A stretch of 64,000 nucleotides of DNA, taken from Paludibacteraceae bacterium. Its GTDB lineage: Bacteria; Bacteroidota; Bacteroidia; Bacteroidales; Paludibacteraceae. Where the stretch lies: positions 60,318 to 124,317 of the forward strand of contig JAEDGZ010000002.1 in the NCBI GenBank assembly GCA_016297215.1, written 5' to 3'. The notes beneath the pieces were generated by a model. That model searched no databases. It saw nothing but the letters and a program-made list of their open reading frames with translations, and had not been told where the DNA came from. This document shows, one piece after another, positions 57,236 to 63,965 of the stretch. Numbering within the stretch: the first letter of the stretch is position 1; each line of letters starts with the position of its first letter. The position numbers and the translations under genes were made by a program.

Positions 57236-57479
57236 CAACATTTATAAAGTCAAATTTTTAACGGACTATTGTATAATGTTCATTCGTAGAAATCAAATTA
57301 GCCGAATGGGGTATTTGCGCCCTATATGGGCTTGTTGCAACGAAAAACAAGGGAAAGCGTTTTCTAACTATAACAATGCGGCGGATTTGTTTATGGACAA
57401 TTTAGTAGGTTGAATAATTGCTGCAAAGGTACTACATTTTATGGATATGGTATATAGACAAATCTTGATTTTTTTGGTT

Positions 57480-57605
57480 TGTCTATGATTTATGCTTGAG
57501 CAGTATGCAAAACCCTTAACAATTTCACTTGGCTACACAGGCGTTTTTCCGCCTGACCGAGTCGCCTTTTATGAGAGGGTACTCTACTTATCTTCTTCCG
57601 ATTGA
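57480..57605 (-). ncRNA. Candidate small RNA downstream of an orphan promoter
   Basis: The minus strand from about 57603 has no ORF, but a hairpin AGGCG-GAAAAA-CGCCT within GGC...GCC (about 57532-57562) and a second possible stem further on. Supported only by the promoter and this hairpin; it may equally be the leader of a gene lost through the IS insertion. Confidence 0.25.
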
Positions 57606-57609
57606 CGCG

Positions 57610-57642
57610 GCAAAGGTAGTACATTTTTTTGACATACGCAAG
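57610..57642 (-). promoter_or_regulatory. Orphan promoter
   Basis: Minus strand: TTGC (57638-57641), 19 nt, TACCTTTGC (57610-57618). No recognisable gene follows before the transposase remnant. Confidence 0.65.
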
Positions 57643-57767
57643 AGATTGTGTAAAAAAAATTTACTTTTCTACGCATTGCATTTATCTCCTTTATCAGCGT
57701 TAACTCGAAATGAGGTACCTATACATTTTCAACAAAAATTTCCAAGAATTATTCAGATATTTATTTC

Positions 57768-57829
57768 TTTAACATGTAATTAACGTTAATTATTCATTAA
57801 TTCTTTACCAAAACCCAAATTCGTCTTTG
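57768..57829 (+). repeat. Intergenic module G, copy 3
   Basis: TTTAACATGTAATTAACGTT, TTATTCATTAATTCTTTACC, then CCAAATTCGTCTTTG. An E1 array follows 45 nt later, as after copy 1. Confidence 0.6.
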
Positions 57830-57873
57830 AGTGGTGAGAGTGTTCGGTTATGTCTGCTCCATGTTTCATAAAA

Positions 57874-57947
57874 CACTAACTAATCGTTAACTAATCACTA
57901 ACTAATCACTAACTAATCACTAACTAATCACTAACTAATCACTAACT
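57874..57947 (+). repeat. E1 array (CTAACTAATCA units)
   Basis: Seven 11-nt units, nearly perfect, with stops in all three forward frames. Confidence 0.95.
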
Positions 57948-58102
57948 CCAATAAGATTAGGTATTTTGCTTGCTGAAAGTATTTTACTTATCCCGCACAA
58001 GTTAACTACCATAAAGCAGCAGGCGGGGACGCATGCGCTGTCAGTTGCTATGTTTAGAGAAAAAAGCATTGCTTCGATTTTTTTTGTTTTTTTGCGGAAT
58101 TA

Positions 58103-58135
58103 TTTGCATATATCTTTTTTTTGTTGTATCTTTGC
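58103..58135 (+). promoter_or_regulatory. Promoter of the deoxynucleoside kinase genes
   Basis: TTTG (58103-58106), 20 nt, TATCTTTGC (58127-58135). About 190 nt of leader, made of repeats, precedes the first kinase. Confidence 0.82.
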
Positions 58136-58154
58136 GCAAAGTTTTTCCTTTGGA

Positions 58155-58321
58155 TAAAGGATGAAGGATAAAGGATAAAAGACTTATTACCTTCGTCTAT
58201 GAGGTTTTAGAGTGGAGCCTTTTGTTTTCAAGCAGGCGAGGACGCCTGCGTACCCGGACAACCTTCATCCAAAGAAACTATTTAGTCTTTAATCCTTCAT
58301 CCTTTATCCTTCATCCAAGAA
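58155..58321 (+). repeat. Composite element E3 - palindrome A - inverted E3
   Basis: Forward arm GGATAAAGGATGAAGGATAA with core AAAAGACTTATTACCTTCGT (58155-58206), a perfect A unit (58231-58260), then the inverse arm TTTAATCCTTCATCCTTTAT (58262-58320). The start codon of the kinase gene follows at 58324. Same plan as the insert in dxs. Confidence 0.92.
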
Positions 58322-58323
58322 AC

Positions 58324-58938
58324 ATGTATATCGCCATAGCAGGAAATATCGGTGCGGGGAAGACGACGCTCACGAAGATGCTCGCTAAGCACTACGGCTG
58401 GGAGCCGCGCTTCGAGAGCGTGAAGTTCAATCCCTACCTGTCGGACTACTACACCGACATACCGCGCTGGTCGTTCTGCTTGGAGACGTATTTCCTGAAA
58501 GAGCGGTTCAAAGATATGCTCGCCATCGGGCAAGCCGAGCACACCATCGTGCAAGACCGCAGTATCTTTGAGGGCGTGTACGTGTTCGTCCGCAACAACT
58601 ACCGCCGCGGCGACCTCTCTAAACGCGATTACGAGACGTACATGGAACTCTTTGAGTTGATGAAGCAGCAGATGCGGTTGCCCGACCTGATGATTTACCT
58701 GCGCAAGTCGGTGCCCGCCCTCATCGCACAGATACAGCAGCGCGGGCGAGAGTACGAGCAGACCATGCAGATAGACTACCTGCGCGACCTGAACGATGAA
58801 TACGAGGACTTTATCTACCATCAATACGAAGGCAAGGTGCTGGTGATAGAATCCGATGGGCTGGACTTTGAACACCGCCCCGAGGACTTCCAACTGGTAA
58901 CCAACAAGATAGACGCACAATTGTTTGGATTGTTTTAA
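58324..58938 (+). CDS. Deoxynucleoside kinase, copy 1
   Basis: 204 residues from the ATG at 58324 (MYIAIAGNIGAGKTTLTKML). The frame extends upstream only through the repeat element. P-loop GNIGAGKTT, the family motif QDRSIFEG (DRS), and a lid region RGREYEQTMQIDYLRDLNDE. Members phosphorylate deoxyadenosine, deoxyguanosine or deoxycytidine for nucleotide salvage. A second copy follows 173 nt downstream; in lactobacilli two such kinases form a heterodimer. Substrate not fixed. Confidence 0.92.
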   Translation: MYIAIAGNIGAGKTTLTKMLAKHYGWEPRFESVKFNPYLSDYYTDIPRWSFCLETYFLKERFKDMLAIGQAEHTIVQDRSIFEGVYVFVRNNYRRGDLSKRDYETYMELFELMKQQMRLPDLMIYLRKSVPALIAQIQQRGREYEQTMQIDYLRDLNDEYEDFIYHQYEGKVLVIESDGLDFEHRPEDFQLVTNKIDAQLFGLF

Positions 58939-58975
58939 GACTACGCTGTCGCTCCGTGTTGTAAATTTCATGTAT

Positions 58976-59100
58976 AGAAGCGCTTACGCGCTGTAAGGCA
59001 CTGCGTGTAAGGAAGCCTCTACGAGGCTGTACACGGAGTGAAACGGAGTTACCAACACGGAGTTTATTACACGGAGTGAAACGGAGTTACTAACACGAAA
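58976..59100. repeat. F elements and a CACGGAGTGAAACGGAGTTA array
   Basis: GAAGCGCTTACGCGCTGTA (58976-58996) is the inverse of the F unit at 16172. GGAAGCCTCTACGAGGCTGT is a second one. An array of ACGGAGTGAAACGGAGTTAC units (59033-59098) runs up to 13 nt before the next gene. Confidence 0.75.
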
Positions 59101-59111
59101 GTTTATATATC

Positions 59112-59759
59112 ATGCACATCGCGGTAGCAGGAAACATCGGTTGCGGAAAGACAACCTTGACAAAGATGCTCGCCAAGCACTATGGCTGGGAGCCGAGATT
59201 CGAGAGTGTGGAGTTCAATCCCTACTTGGAGGATTTCTATGCGGATATGAGTCGCTGGTCGTTCAACCTGCAAGTGTTCTTCCTCAACAAACGCTTCAAA
59301 GACGTGGTTGAGATAACCCAATCGGATAAGTACATCATCCAAGACCGTACTATCTACGAGGATGCGCGGATTTTCGCGCCTAACCTCCACGACCAAGGTT
59401 ACATGTCCGACCGCGACTTCGACAACTATCGCGACCTCTTCGACCTGATGATGTCGCTCGTGAAGATGCCCGACCTGATGATTTACATCCGCTCGTCCAT
59501 CCCCACCCTCGTGGCGCAGATTCAGAAACGCGGACGCGCCTACGAGTCCACCATGCGCATCGACTACCTGCAAGGACTGAGCGACAAATACGAGGCGTGG
59601 ATTAGCGAGTACAAAGGTAAGTTGCTCATCATCGACGGCGACAAGATAAAGTTCGGCGACAACGCCGAAGACTTCCGCTGGGTAACCGACCATATCGACG
59701 CCGAACTGTTCGGTCTCTTCCCCTTCGAAGCCGAGACCGGTGTGGGGAGGGAGATATAG
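59112..59759 (+). CDS. Deoxynucleoside kinase, copy 2
   Basis: 215 residues, close to copy 1 over the first 60 (AGNIGCGKTTLTKMLAKHYG; RFESVEFNPYL). The P-loop and QDRTIYED (DRT) are intact. The C-terminus is about ten residues longer (FPFEAETGVGREI). Also a dNK-type salvage kinase; it may pair with copy 1 as a heterodimer with a different specificity. The spacer between the two is filled with repeats, so the duplication is probably old. Confidence 0.92.
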   Translation: MHIAVAGNIGCGKTTLTKMLAKHYGWEPRFESVEFNPYLEDFYADMSRWSFNLQVFFLNKRFKDVVEITQSDKYIIQDRTIYEDARIFAPNLHDQGYMSDRDFDNYRDLFDLMMSLVKMPDLMIYIRSSIPTLVAQIQKRGRAYESTMRIDYLQGLSDKYEAWISEYKGKLLIIDGDKIKFGDNAEDFRWVTDHIDAELFGLFPFEAETGVGREI

Positions 59760-59931
59760 AGGATAAAGGATACAGGATGAAGGATAAAAGACTTATTACC
59801 TTCGTCTATGAGTTTCAAAGTCGGTACTATTTAGTCCTTCATCCTGTTTCCTTCATCCTTGATCCAATAAAACAATTTAGTCTTTAATCCTTAATCTTTC
59901 AGTGAGCGCAGCGAACGGTCTTTAATCTCCT
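59760..59931. repeat. Inverted pair of E3 arrays before the xer gene
   Basis: Forward GGATAAAGGATACAGGATGA plus core AAAGACTTATTACCTTCGTC (59762-59810). Inverse arms TTTAGTCCTTCATCCTGTTT (59829 on) and TTTAGTCTTTAATCCTTAAT (59877 on). No GC palindrome lies between. An imperfect palindrome AGTGAGCGCAGCGAACGGTC follows at 59902. Confidence 0.85.
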
Positions 59932-60924
59932 ATGCAACATTTCCTCGATTATATTGCCATTGAGCGGCACTATTCGCCGAAGACGGTCAGCGCTTATCAC
60001 GATGACCTGCGGGATTTCTGCCGCTTCCTCGGCGTGGAGCCCGAGCAATATGATCCGAAGATGGTGGATGAGGAGGACGTGAAAGCATGGATGATGCACA
60101 TGCTCGATGAGCAGAAACAGTCCGTCCGCAGCGTCAAACGGCGACTGTCCAGCCTGCGGTCATTCTATAAATACTTGCTCCGCATGGGGCGCGTGGAGAA
60201 AGACATCACGCAGCGCGTCATCGCCCCCAAAGCCGACAAGCCGCTGCCCGTCTTCTTCCGCGAGAGCGAGATGGAGCAAGCCACGGAGATGGACTTCGCC
60301 GCCGATGATTTCTGCTCTGCCCGCGACTGCCTCATCATCGAACTGCTCTACCAAACGGGCATGCGTCGCGCGGAGTTATGCCACCTCATACCCGCCGACA
60401 TCGACCTCACGCAGAAACAGATACGCGTGTTCGGCAAACGCCGCAAAGAGCGCGTCATCCCCATCGGCGACACCCTCGCCAGCCAGATACAGACCTACCT
60501 CGGGTTTCGCGAGGAGTTAGACGCGCAAGGCAATGGAGGTGCGCTCTCTATGCCGCACCAAGGGGACACCAATACTACCACGGTGCGGCCTGGAGACCGC
60601 ACCTCCATTGGCACCGAAACCCTCCCCCTCCTCCTGAAGCAGACCCGAAAGGAGGAGATAAAGCCCCTGACGGAGAGCGATATCTACCGTATCGTGCGGT
60701 CGCGCATGGGCGAGGTCAGCACCCTCAAGAAACACTCCCCACACGTGCTGCGACATACCTTCGCCACCACCATGCTCAACCACGGCGCCGACATCCGCAC
60801 CATACAGACCCTGCTCGGACACGCCTCTCTCAGCACCACGCAGGTCTATACCCACACCACCTTCGAGCAAGTGCAGAAAGCCTACCAACACACCCACCCG
60901 AGAGCGAAGCTAATTGATAGTTAA
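59932..60924 (+). CDS. XerC/XerD-type tyrosine recombinase with in-frame palindrome B pair
   Basis: 330 residues; the family is about 295-310. SAM-like N-terminal domain (FLDYIAIERHYSPKTVSAYH). Catalytic residues: Arg in YQTGMRRAELCHL, HVLRHTFAT (His-x-x-Arg), GHASLSTTQVYTHTT (His, nucleophile Tyr). It would resolve chromosome dimers at dif or act in integration; it is not linked to a mobile element here. Residues about 201-225 between FREELDAQ and the late IKPLTESDIYRIV come from two inverted B units (60535-60559 diverged, 60582-60606 perfect). The stop TAA lies in the following TTAATAGTTATTAG array. Confidence 0.93.
   Translation: MQHFLDYIAIERHYSPKTVSAYHDDLRDFCRFLGVEPEQYDPKMVDEEDVKAWMMHMLDEQKQSVRSVKRRLSSLRSFYKYLLRMGRVEKDITQRVIAPKADKPLPVFFRESEMEQATEMDFAADDFCSARDCLIIELLYQTGMRRAELCHLIPADIDLTQKQIRVFGKRRKERVIPIGDTLASQIQTYLGFREELDAQGNGGALSMPHQGDTNTTTVRPGDRTSIGTETLPLLLKQTRKEEIKPLTESDIYRIVRSRMGEVSTLKKHSPHVLRHTFATTMLNHGADIRTIQTLLGHASLSTTQVYTHTTFEQVQKAYQHTHPRAKLIDS
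60535..60606. repeat. Two inverted B palindromes inside the xer gene
   Basis: 60535-60559 is a diverged inverse B (GGAGGTGCGCTCTCTATGCC then GCACC); 60582-60606 is a perfect B, coding VRPGDRTS as in fbp. CAATGGAGGTGCG and CGCACCTCCATTG close the segment as an outer inverted repeat of 13 nt. Confidence 0.9.
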
Positions 60925-61080
60925 TAGTTATTAGTTAATAGTTAATATTGCATTGTAAACCACAACGAGATATTAACTAAGTAACTATTAACTATCAACG
61001 AGATATTAACTGATAACTAATAATTATCAACTATTCACTATCAACGAGATATTAACTATTAACTAATAACTATTAACTAC
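60917..61080. repeat. E7 array (TTAATAGTTATTAG / ATCAACGAGATATTAAC)
   Basis: Forward TTAATAGTTATTAGTTAATA at the end of the xer gene (its first TAA is the stop codon), then three ACGAGATATTAACT units (about 60965, 60998, 61046) with AACTATTAACTA between them. It ends at the hpf start codon. Confidence 0.85.
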
Positions 61081-61081
61081 T

Positions 61082-61369
61082 ATGAAACTCAACACACAAG
61101 CCGTCAATTTTGACATTGCTGACCGGCTGTCAGCCCACATCGAGAAGAAAACCCGTCGTTATGAGAAACTGCTGCCCGAGGCTGCCGAGATGGAGATTCG
61201 CCTGACCGTCATCAAACGTGAGACCAACCTCAATAAAGAGGCAACCATCCGCGTGCGCGGTATCGGCAACGAACTCTTCGCCGAGAAGGTATGCGACACC
61301 TTCGAGCAGGCGGTGGACGAGGCACTGGATGCACTCGACCGCCAGATAGAGAAGCATAATGCGAAATAA
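61082..61369 (+). CDS. hpf: Short-form ribosome hibernation promoting factor (HPF/YfiA)
   Basis: 95 residues, the size of the short HPF form. Start at the ATG just after the E7 array. Typical pattern: VNFDIADRLSAHIEKKTRRYEK, then IRLTVIKRETNLNKEATIRV and FEQAVDEALDALDRQIEKHN. It binds the 30S subunit in the mRNA/tRNA channel during stationary phase. It overlaps an in-frame upstream extension of the next gene by 11 nt, but the likely start of that gene lies 77 nt further. Confidence 0.93.
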   Translation: MKLNTQAVNFDIADRLSAHIEKKTRRYEKLLPEAAEMEIRLTVIKRETNLNKEATIRVRGIGNELFAEKVCDTFEQAVDEALDALDRQIEKHNAK

Positions 61370-61404
61370 ACTCCTGCCCAACCTTTCCACTAAACGCCAT
61401 CAAG

Positions 61405-61437
61405 AACGCGGGCGATTTGCCCGCCGTTCTCTTTGGG
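61405..61437 (+). repeat. GC palindrome before the DUF5686 gene
   Basis: AAGAACG-CGGGCGATTTGCCCG-CCGTTCTCTT: a C-like hairpin with outer complementary arms AAGAAC/GTTCTC. It lies in the space between hpf and the ATG at 61446. Confidence 0.7.
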
Positions 61438-61445
61438 GTGGCACA

Positions 61446-63965
61446 ATGCGTCTGGCATTGTGCATTGGCTTTTTGATATGTAGCCTCGTGCTCTCAGCCG
61501 GCGAGGTCATTCTCGTGGGCGATGTGCTGAACGAGGCAACGGGCGAGCCTATCCCCAACGTGCACCTCTACCTGCAAGGGACGCAGCAGGGGACGGTCAC
61601 CAACGACGAGGGCAGTTTCTGCCTGAAAGCCGACATCGACCGCAAGCGACGGCTCATCATCTCCGCCGTCGGCTACCACACCCAGCGCTACGACATCGAG
61701 CCGAACACCATGGCAGGCATGCAGGTGCTGCTGCGCGAGAAGACGAACCTCCTGGCGGAGGTGGTCGCCCTACCGGGCGAGAACCCCGCCATCCCCCTCA
61801 TCGCCCAAGTGCGCGCCCATCGCCCCGAGAACGACAGGACGTTACAGAGCCAAGAACCAAGAGCCAAGAGCCAAGAACCAAGAACCAAGAGCCAAGACTT
61901 ATCGGGCGCCACAGAGCGGACATGGGTCGCCTCTACCGAACTGTATATCAGCCACATTGGAAAGCGGCAACTGCAACGCCATCTATGGAAGAGCCTGCGG
62001 GCGGGCTTGCTCACCACCGACGACTCCACTTTCCTCCTGCCTCTCTATCGCTCCACCCAACCCGTGCAACTCATCGGCAAGGGCATGCGCCCTGCAGGCG
62101 AGAAACAGGAGCAGGCACTCATCCTCTCCGCCTCCGACTACTCCGTCCTGCTCACCCCGCCGCAGAACCTCAATTTCTACCTCAACTCCCTCGACATCCT
62201 CGGCGAGAGTTTCCTCTCGCCGCTCGCTTCCTCCGGCAACACCTACTACCACTATTATCTCGCCGACTCCGTGGCAGGCGCGTACTTGGTGCATTTCCGC
62301 ACGAAGAATCCTTTTTACGCCACCTTCAACGGCGAGATGTGGATAGACTCCGCCACCTATGCCGTGCGGTCGGTCTATGCCGAGGTGCCGGCGCAGAGCC
62401 GCGTGAACTATCTGAGCCAGCTGCAGATACGCCAGCAGTTCGCCCCCAACCACAGCCTGACCCGTGAGCAGATAAGTGTCCTGCTCGACTTCGCCGTCAA
62501 GACCGACACCACCCACCTCTTCCCCACCGTACTGCTGAGGACGGAGGTGGTGGAGCAAGGAACAAGGAACCAAGAACAAAGACTAAATAGTTCTGTGAAG
62601 GAAGGATTAAGGACGCAGGATGAAAGACTAAATAGCAACGACTCTGAAAACTCAGATACGAATGTAACAAGTCCTTCATCCTGTGTCCTTAATCCTTCAT
62701 CCCCATTAGATTCTCTCCCCCTCATCCGTGTGGCGAAGTTCGCGGCGACGGTGCTCACTACAGGCTATATCCCTACGGGCACGTGCATAGACATCGGCAA
62801 CATCCGCGAGATACTCGACTTCGGCGAGAGCGAGTACGTGCATCTCGGCTTGCCGCTACGCACCAACGAGCGGCTGTGGAAAAACGTGTCCTTAGAAGCC
62901 GCAGCGGGCTATGGCTTCCACGACCAACGATGGAAAGGGCTCGGGAAGATAAGTATCAACCTGCCCACGCAGCGGCGCAACATCCTGCGCATTGAGTACC
63001 AAGACCATTATATCGCCACCGAGGTGGACGGTATGTACCCGTACTACCACGAGAACTTCTTCGGCAAGCGGCAGTTCGACATCACCTCGTTCCTCTTCCG
63101 CAACCTCTACACCAACGCGCAAGCGATGAACACCTATTCGCGGCAACGCGAGTTCCGCATAGAGACCGAGAACGACTGGAGCGACCTGCTCGAGACCAGC
63201 CTCTACGCCCACATCGGCAGATGGGACCCGTGGTACACAGCGCAAGCCGCCAACAACCTCGCGCCCGGCATCCTCGCTACTGAACCCTATCGCTACCAAT
63301 CCATCGGCGCCGTCTTCCGCCTCAGTTGGGGCGAGCGCAAAGTGGACGGCTATTTCTTGCGCCGCTATGTCCACAGCCAATACCCCACCCTCTTCCTCTC
63401 CGCCGAGGCAGGAAGCGTGCAGGAACAAGGAACAAGGAACCAAGAGCAAGGATTTATTCGTTTCGATTCTGAGAGGGGGGCGGGCGGCTATTCCCTTTAT
63501 GCCAAACTGCAAGTGCTCGTCAAGCAACGGGCGCGGTTGGGTATGGGCGGCACCCTCGACTGGGCGTTCTCCGCGGGCTATATCTTCGGCGATGTGCCCT
63601 ACCCTATGCACCACCATTTCGAGGGCAACCAGTCGTATGCCTTCGACCCCTACCGCTTCACCCTGATGAACAACCTGCAATACAGCGCCCGCGGCTGGCT
63701 CTCGCTCCACGCGCTCTGGGACGGGCAGGGCGTGCTCTTCAACCTCATCCCGGGCATTCGCTACTGCCGGCTGCACGAACTCGTGGACTTCAAACTGGCG
63801 TGGGGCGACGGCGACCTGCTTCGCAGTCCCTACACCGAGGTGGGCGTCGGCATTGGCAATATCTTCCGCGTGGGTGAGGTGTATGCCGTCTGGCGGCTCA
63901 CCCACCGCCACGACCTCACCGCCCCCACATGGGGCATCCGCTTCCGATTCAAACTGGGGTTGTGA
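61446..63965 (+). CDS. DUF5686-type outer-membrane protein with carboxypeptidase-like N-domain and three repeat inserts
   Basis: 839 residues from the ATG at 61446, chosen for its signal peptide (MRLALCIGFLICSLVLSAGE). An in-frame ATG at 61359 would first translate a GC palindrome. A carboxypeptidase-regulatory-like domain (VLVGDVLNEATGEPIPNVHL, about 20-105) is followed by a long beta-rich part ending WGIRFRFKLGL, as in outer-membrane barrels. Inserts: about 134-153 (E8; SQEPRAKSQEPRTKSQ), about 371-420 (E8-E3-inverted E3; NSNDSENSDTNVTSPSS) and about 658-675 (E8). Role in the family unknown. Confidence 0.82.
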   Translation: MRLALCIGFLICSLVLSAGEVILVGDVLNEATGEPIPNVHLYLQGTQQGTVTNDEGSFCLKADIDRKRRLIISAVGYHTQRYDIEPNTMAGMQVLLREKTNLLAEVVALPGENPAIPLIAQVRAHRPENDRTLQSQEPRAKSQEPRTKSQDLSGATERTWVASTELYISHIGKRQLQRHLWKSLRAGLLTTDDSTFLLPLYRSTQPVQLIGKGMRPAGEKQEQALILSASDYSVLLTPPQNLNFYLNSLDILGESFLSPLASSGNTYYHYYLADSVAGAYLVHFRTKNPFYATFNGEMWIDSATYAVRSVYAEVPAQSRVNYLSQLQIRQQFAPNHSLTREQISVLLDFAVKTDTTHLFPTVLLRTEVVEQGTRNQEQRLNSSVKEGLRTQDERLNSNDSENSDTNVTSPSSCVLNPSSPLDSLPLIRVAKFAATVLTTGYIPTGTCIDIGNIREILDFGESEYVHLGLPLRTNERLWKNVSLEAAAGYGFHDQRWKGLGKISINLPTQRRNILRIEYQDHYIATEVDGMYPYYHENFFGKRQFDITSFLFRNLYTNAQAMNTYSRQREFRIETENDWSDLLETSLYAHIGRWDPWYTAQAANNLAPGILATEPYRYQSIGAVFRLSWGERKVDGYFLRRYVHSQYPTLFLSAEAGSVQEQGTRNQEQGFIRFDSERGAGGYSLYAKLQVLVKQRARLGMGGTLDWAFSAGYIFGDVPYPMHHHFEGNQSYAFDPYRFTLMNNLQYSARGWLSLHALWDGQGVLFNLIPGIRYCRLHELVDFKLAWGDGDLLRSPYTEVGVGIGNIFRVGEVYAVWRLTHRHDLTAPTWGIRFRFKLGL
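61848..61902 (+). repeat. E8 array inside the DUF5686 gene
   Basis: CAGAGCCAAGAACCAAGAGC repeated with period 7; codes SQEPRAKSQEPRTKSQ. Confidence 0.92.
62556..62705 (+). repeat. Composite insert E8-E3-inverted E3 inside the DUF5686 gene
   Basis: E8 (62556-62580), E3 arm GAAGGATTAAGGACGCAGGA with core AGCAACGACTCTGAAAACTC (62598-62653), inverse arm AGTCCTTCATCCTGTGTCCT (62671-62703). No GC palindrome inside. The coded peptide is nearly the same as in dxs. Confidence 0.93.
63418..63476 (+). repeat. E8 array and E3 core inside the DUF5686 gene
   Basis: GCAGGAACAAGGAACAAGGA, then ATTTATTCGTTTCGATTCTG: E8 units followed by a short core like that at 47041. Codes EQGTRNQEQG and following residues. 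Confidence 0.85.

Larger units (their letters stand above)
57236..58323. other. Gene-poor region after the IS remnant
   Basis: No convincing gene. It contains a -7 box without a partner (57423-57431, minus strand), a hairpin (57453-57486), a candidate RNA with promoter (57480-57642), a G module (57768-57829), an E1 array (57874-57947), a decayed A unit (58018-58041), the kinase promoter and a composite E3-A-E3 element. An 84-codon frame at 57529 has no protein-like pattern. Confidence 0.65.

Noticed and set aside
57529..57783. 84-codon frame after the IS remnant.
   Set aside because: No protein-like pattern, it crosses a minus-strand promoter, and its end lies in AT-rich DNA.
58222..58323. 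Longer start for deoxynucleoside kinase copy 1.
   Set aside because: The added residues come from palindrome A and the inverted E3 arm; the P-loop motif starts right after the ATG at 58324, as in copy 2.
59932..60924. The xer gene as integrase of an integrated element that spreads the repeats.
   Set aside because: It is a housekeeping-size XerC/D once the B inserts are removed, next to hpf; no attachment sites or phage genes are seen.
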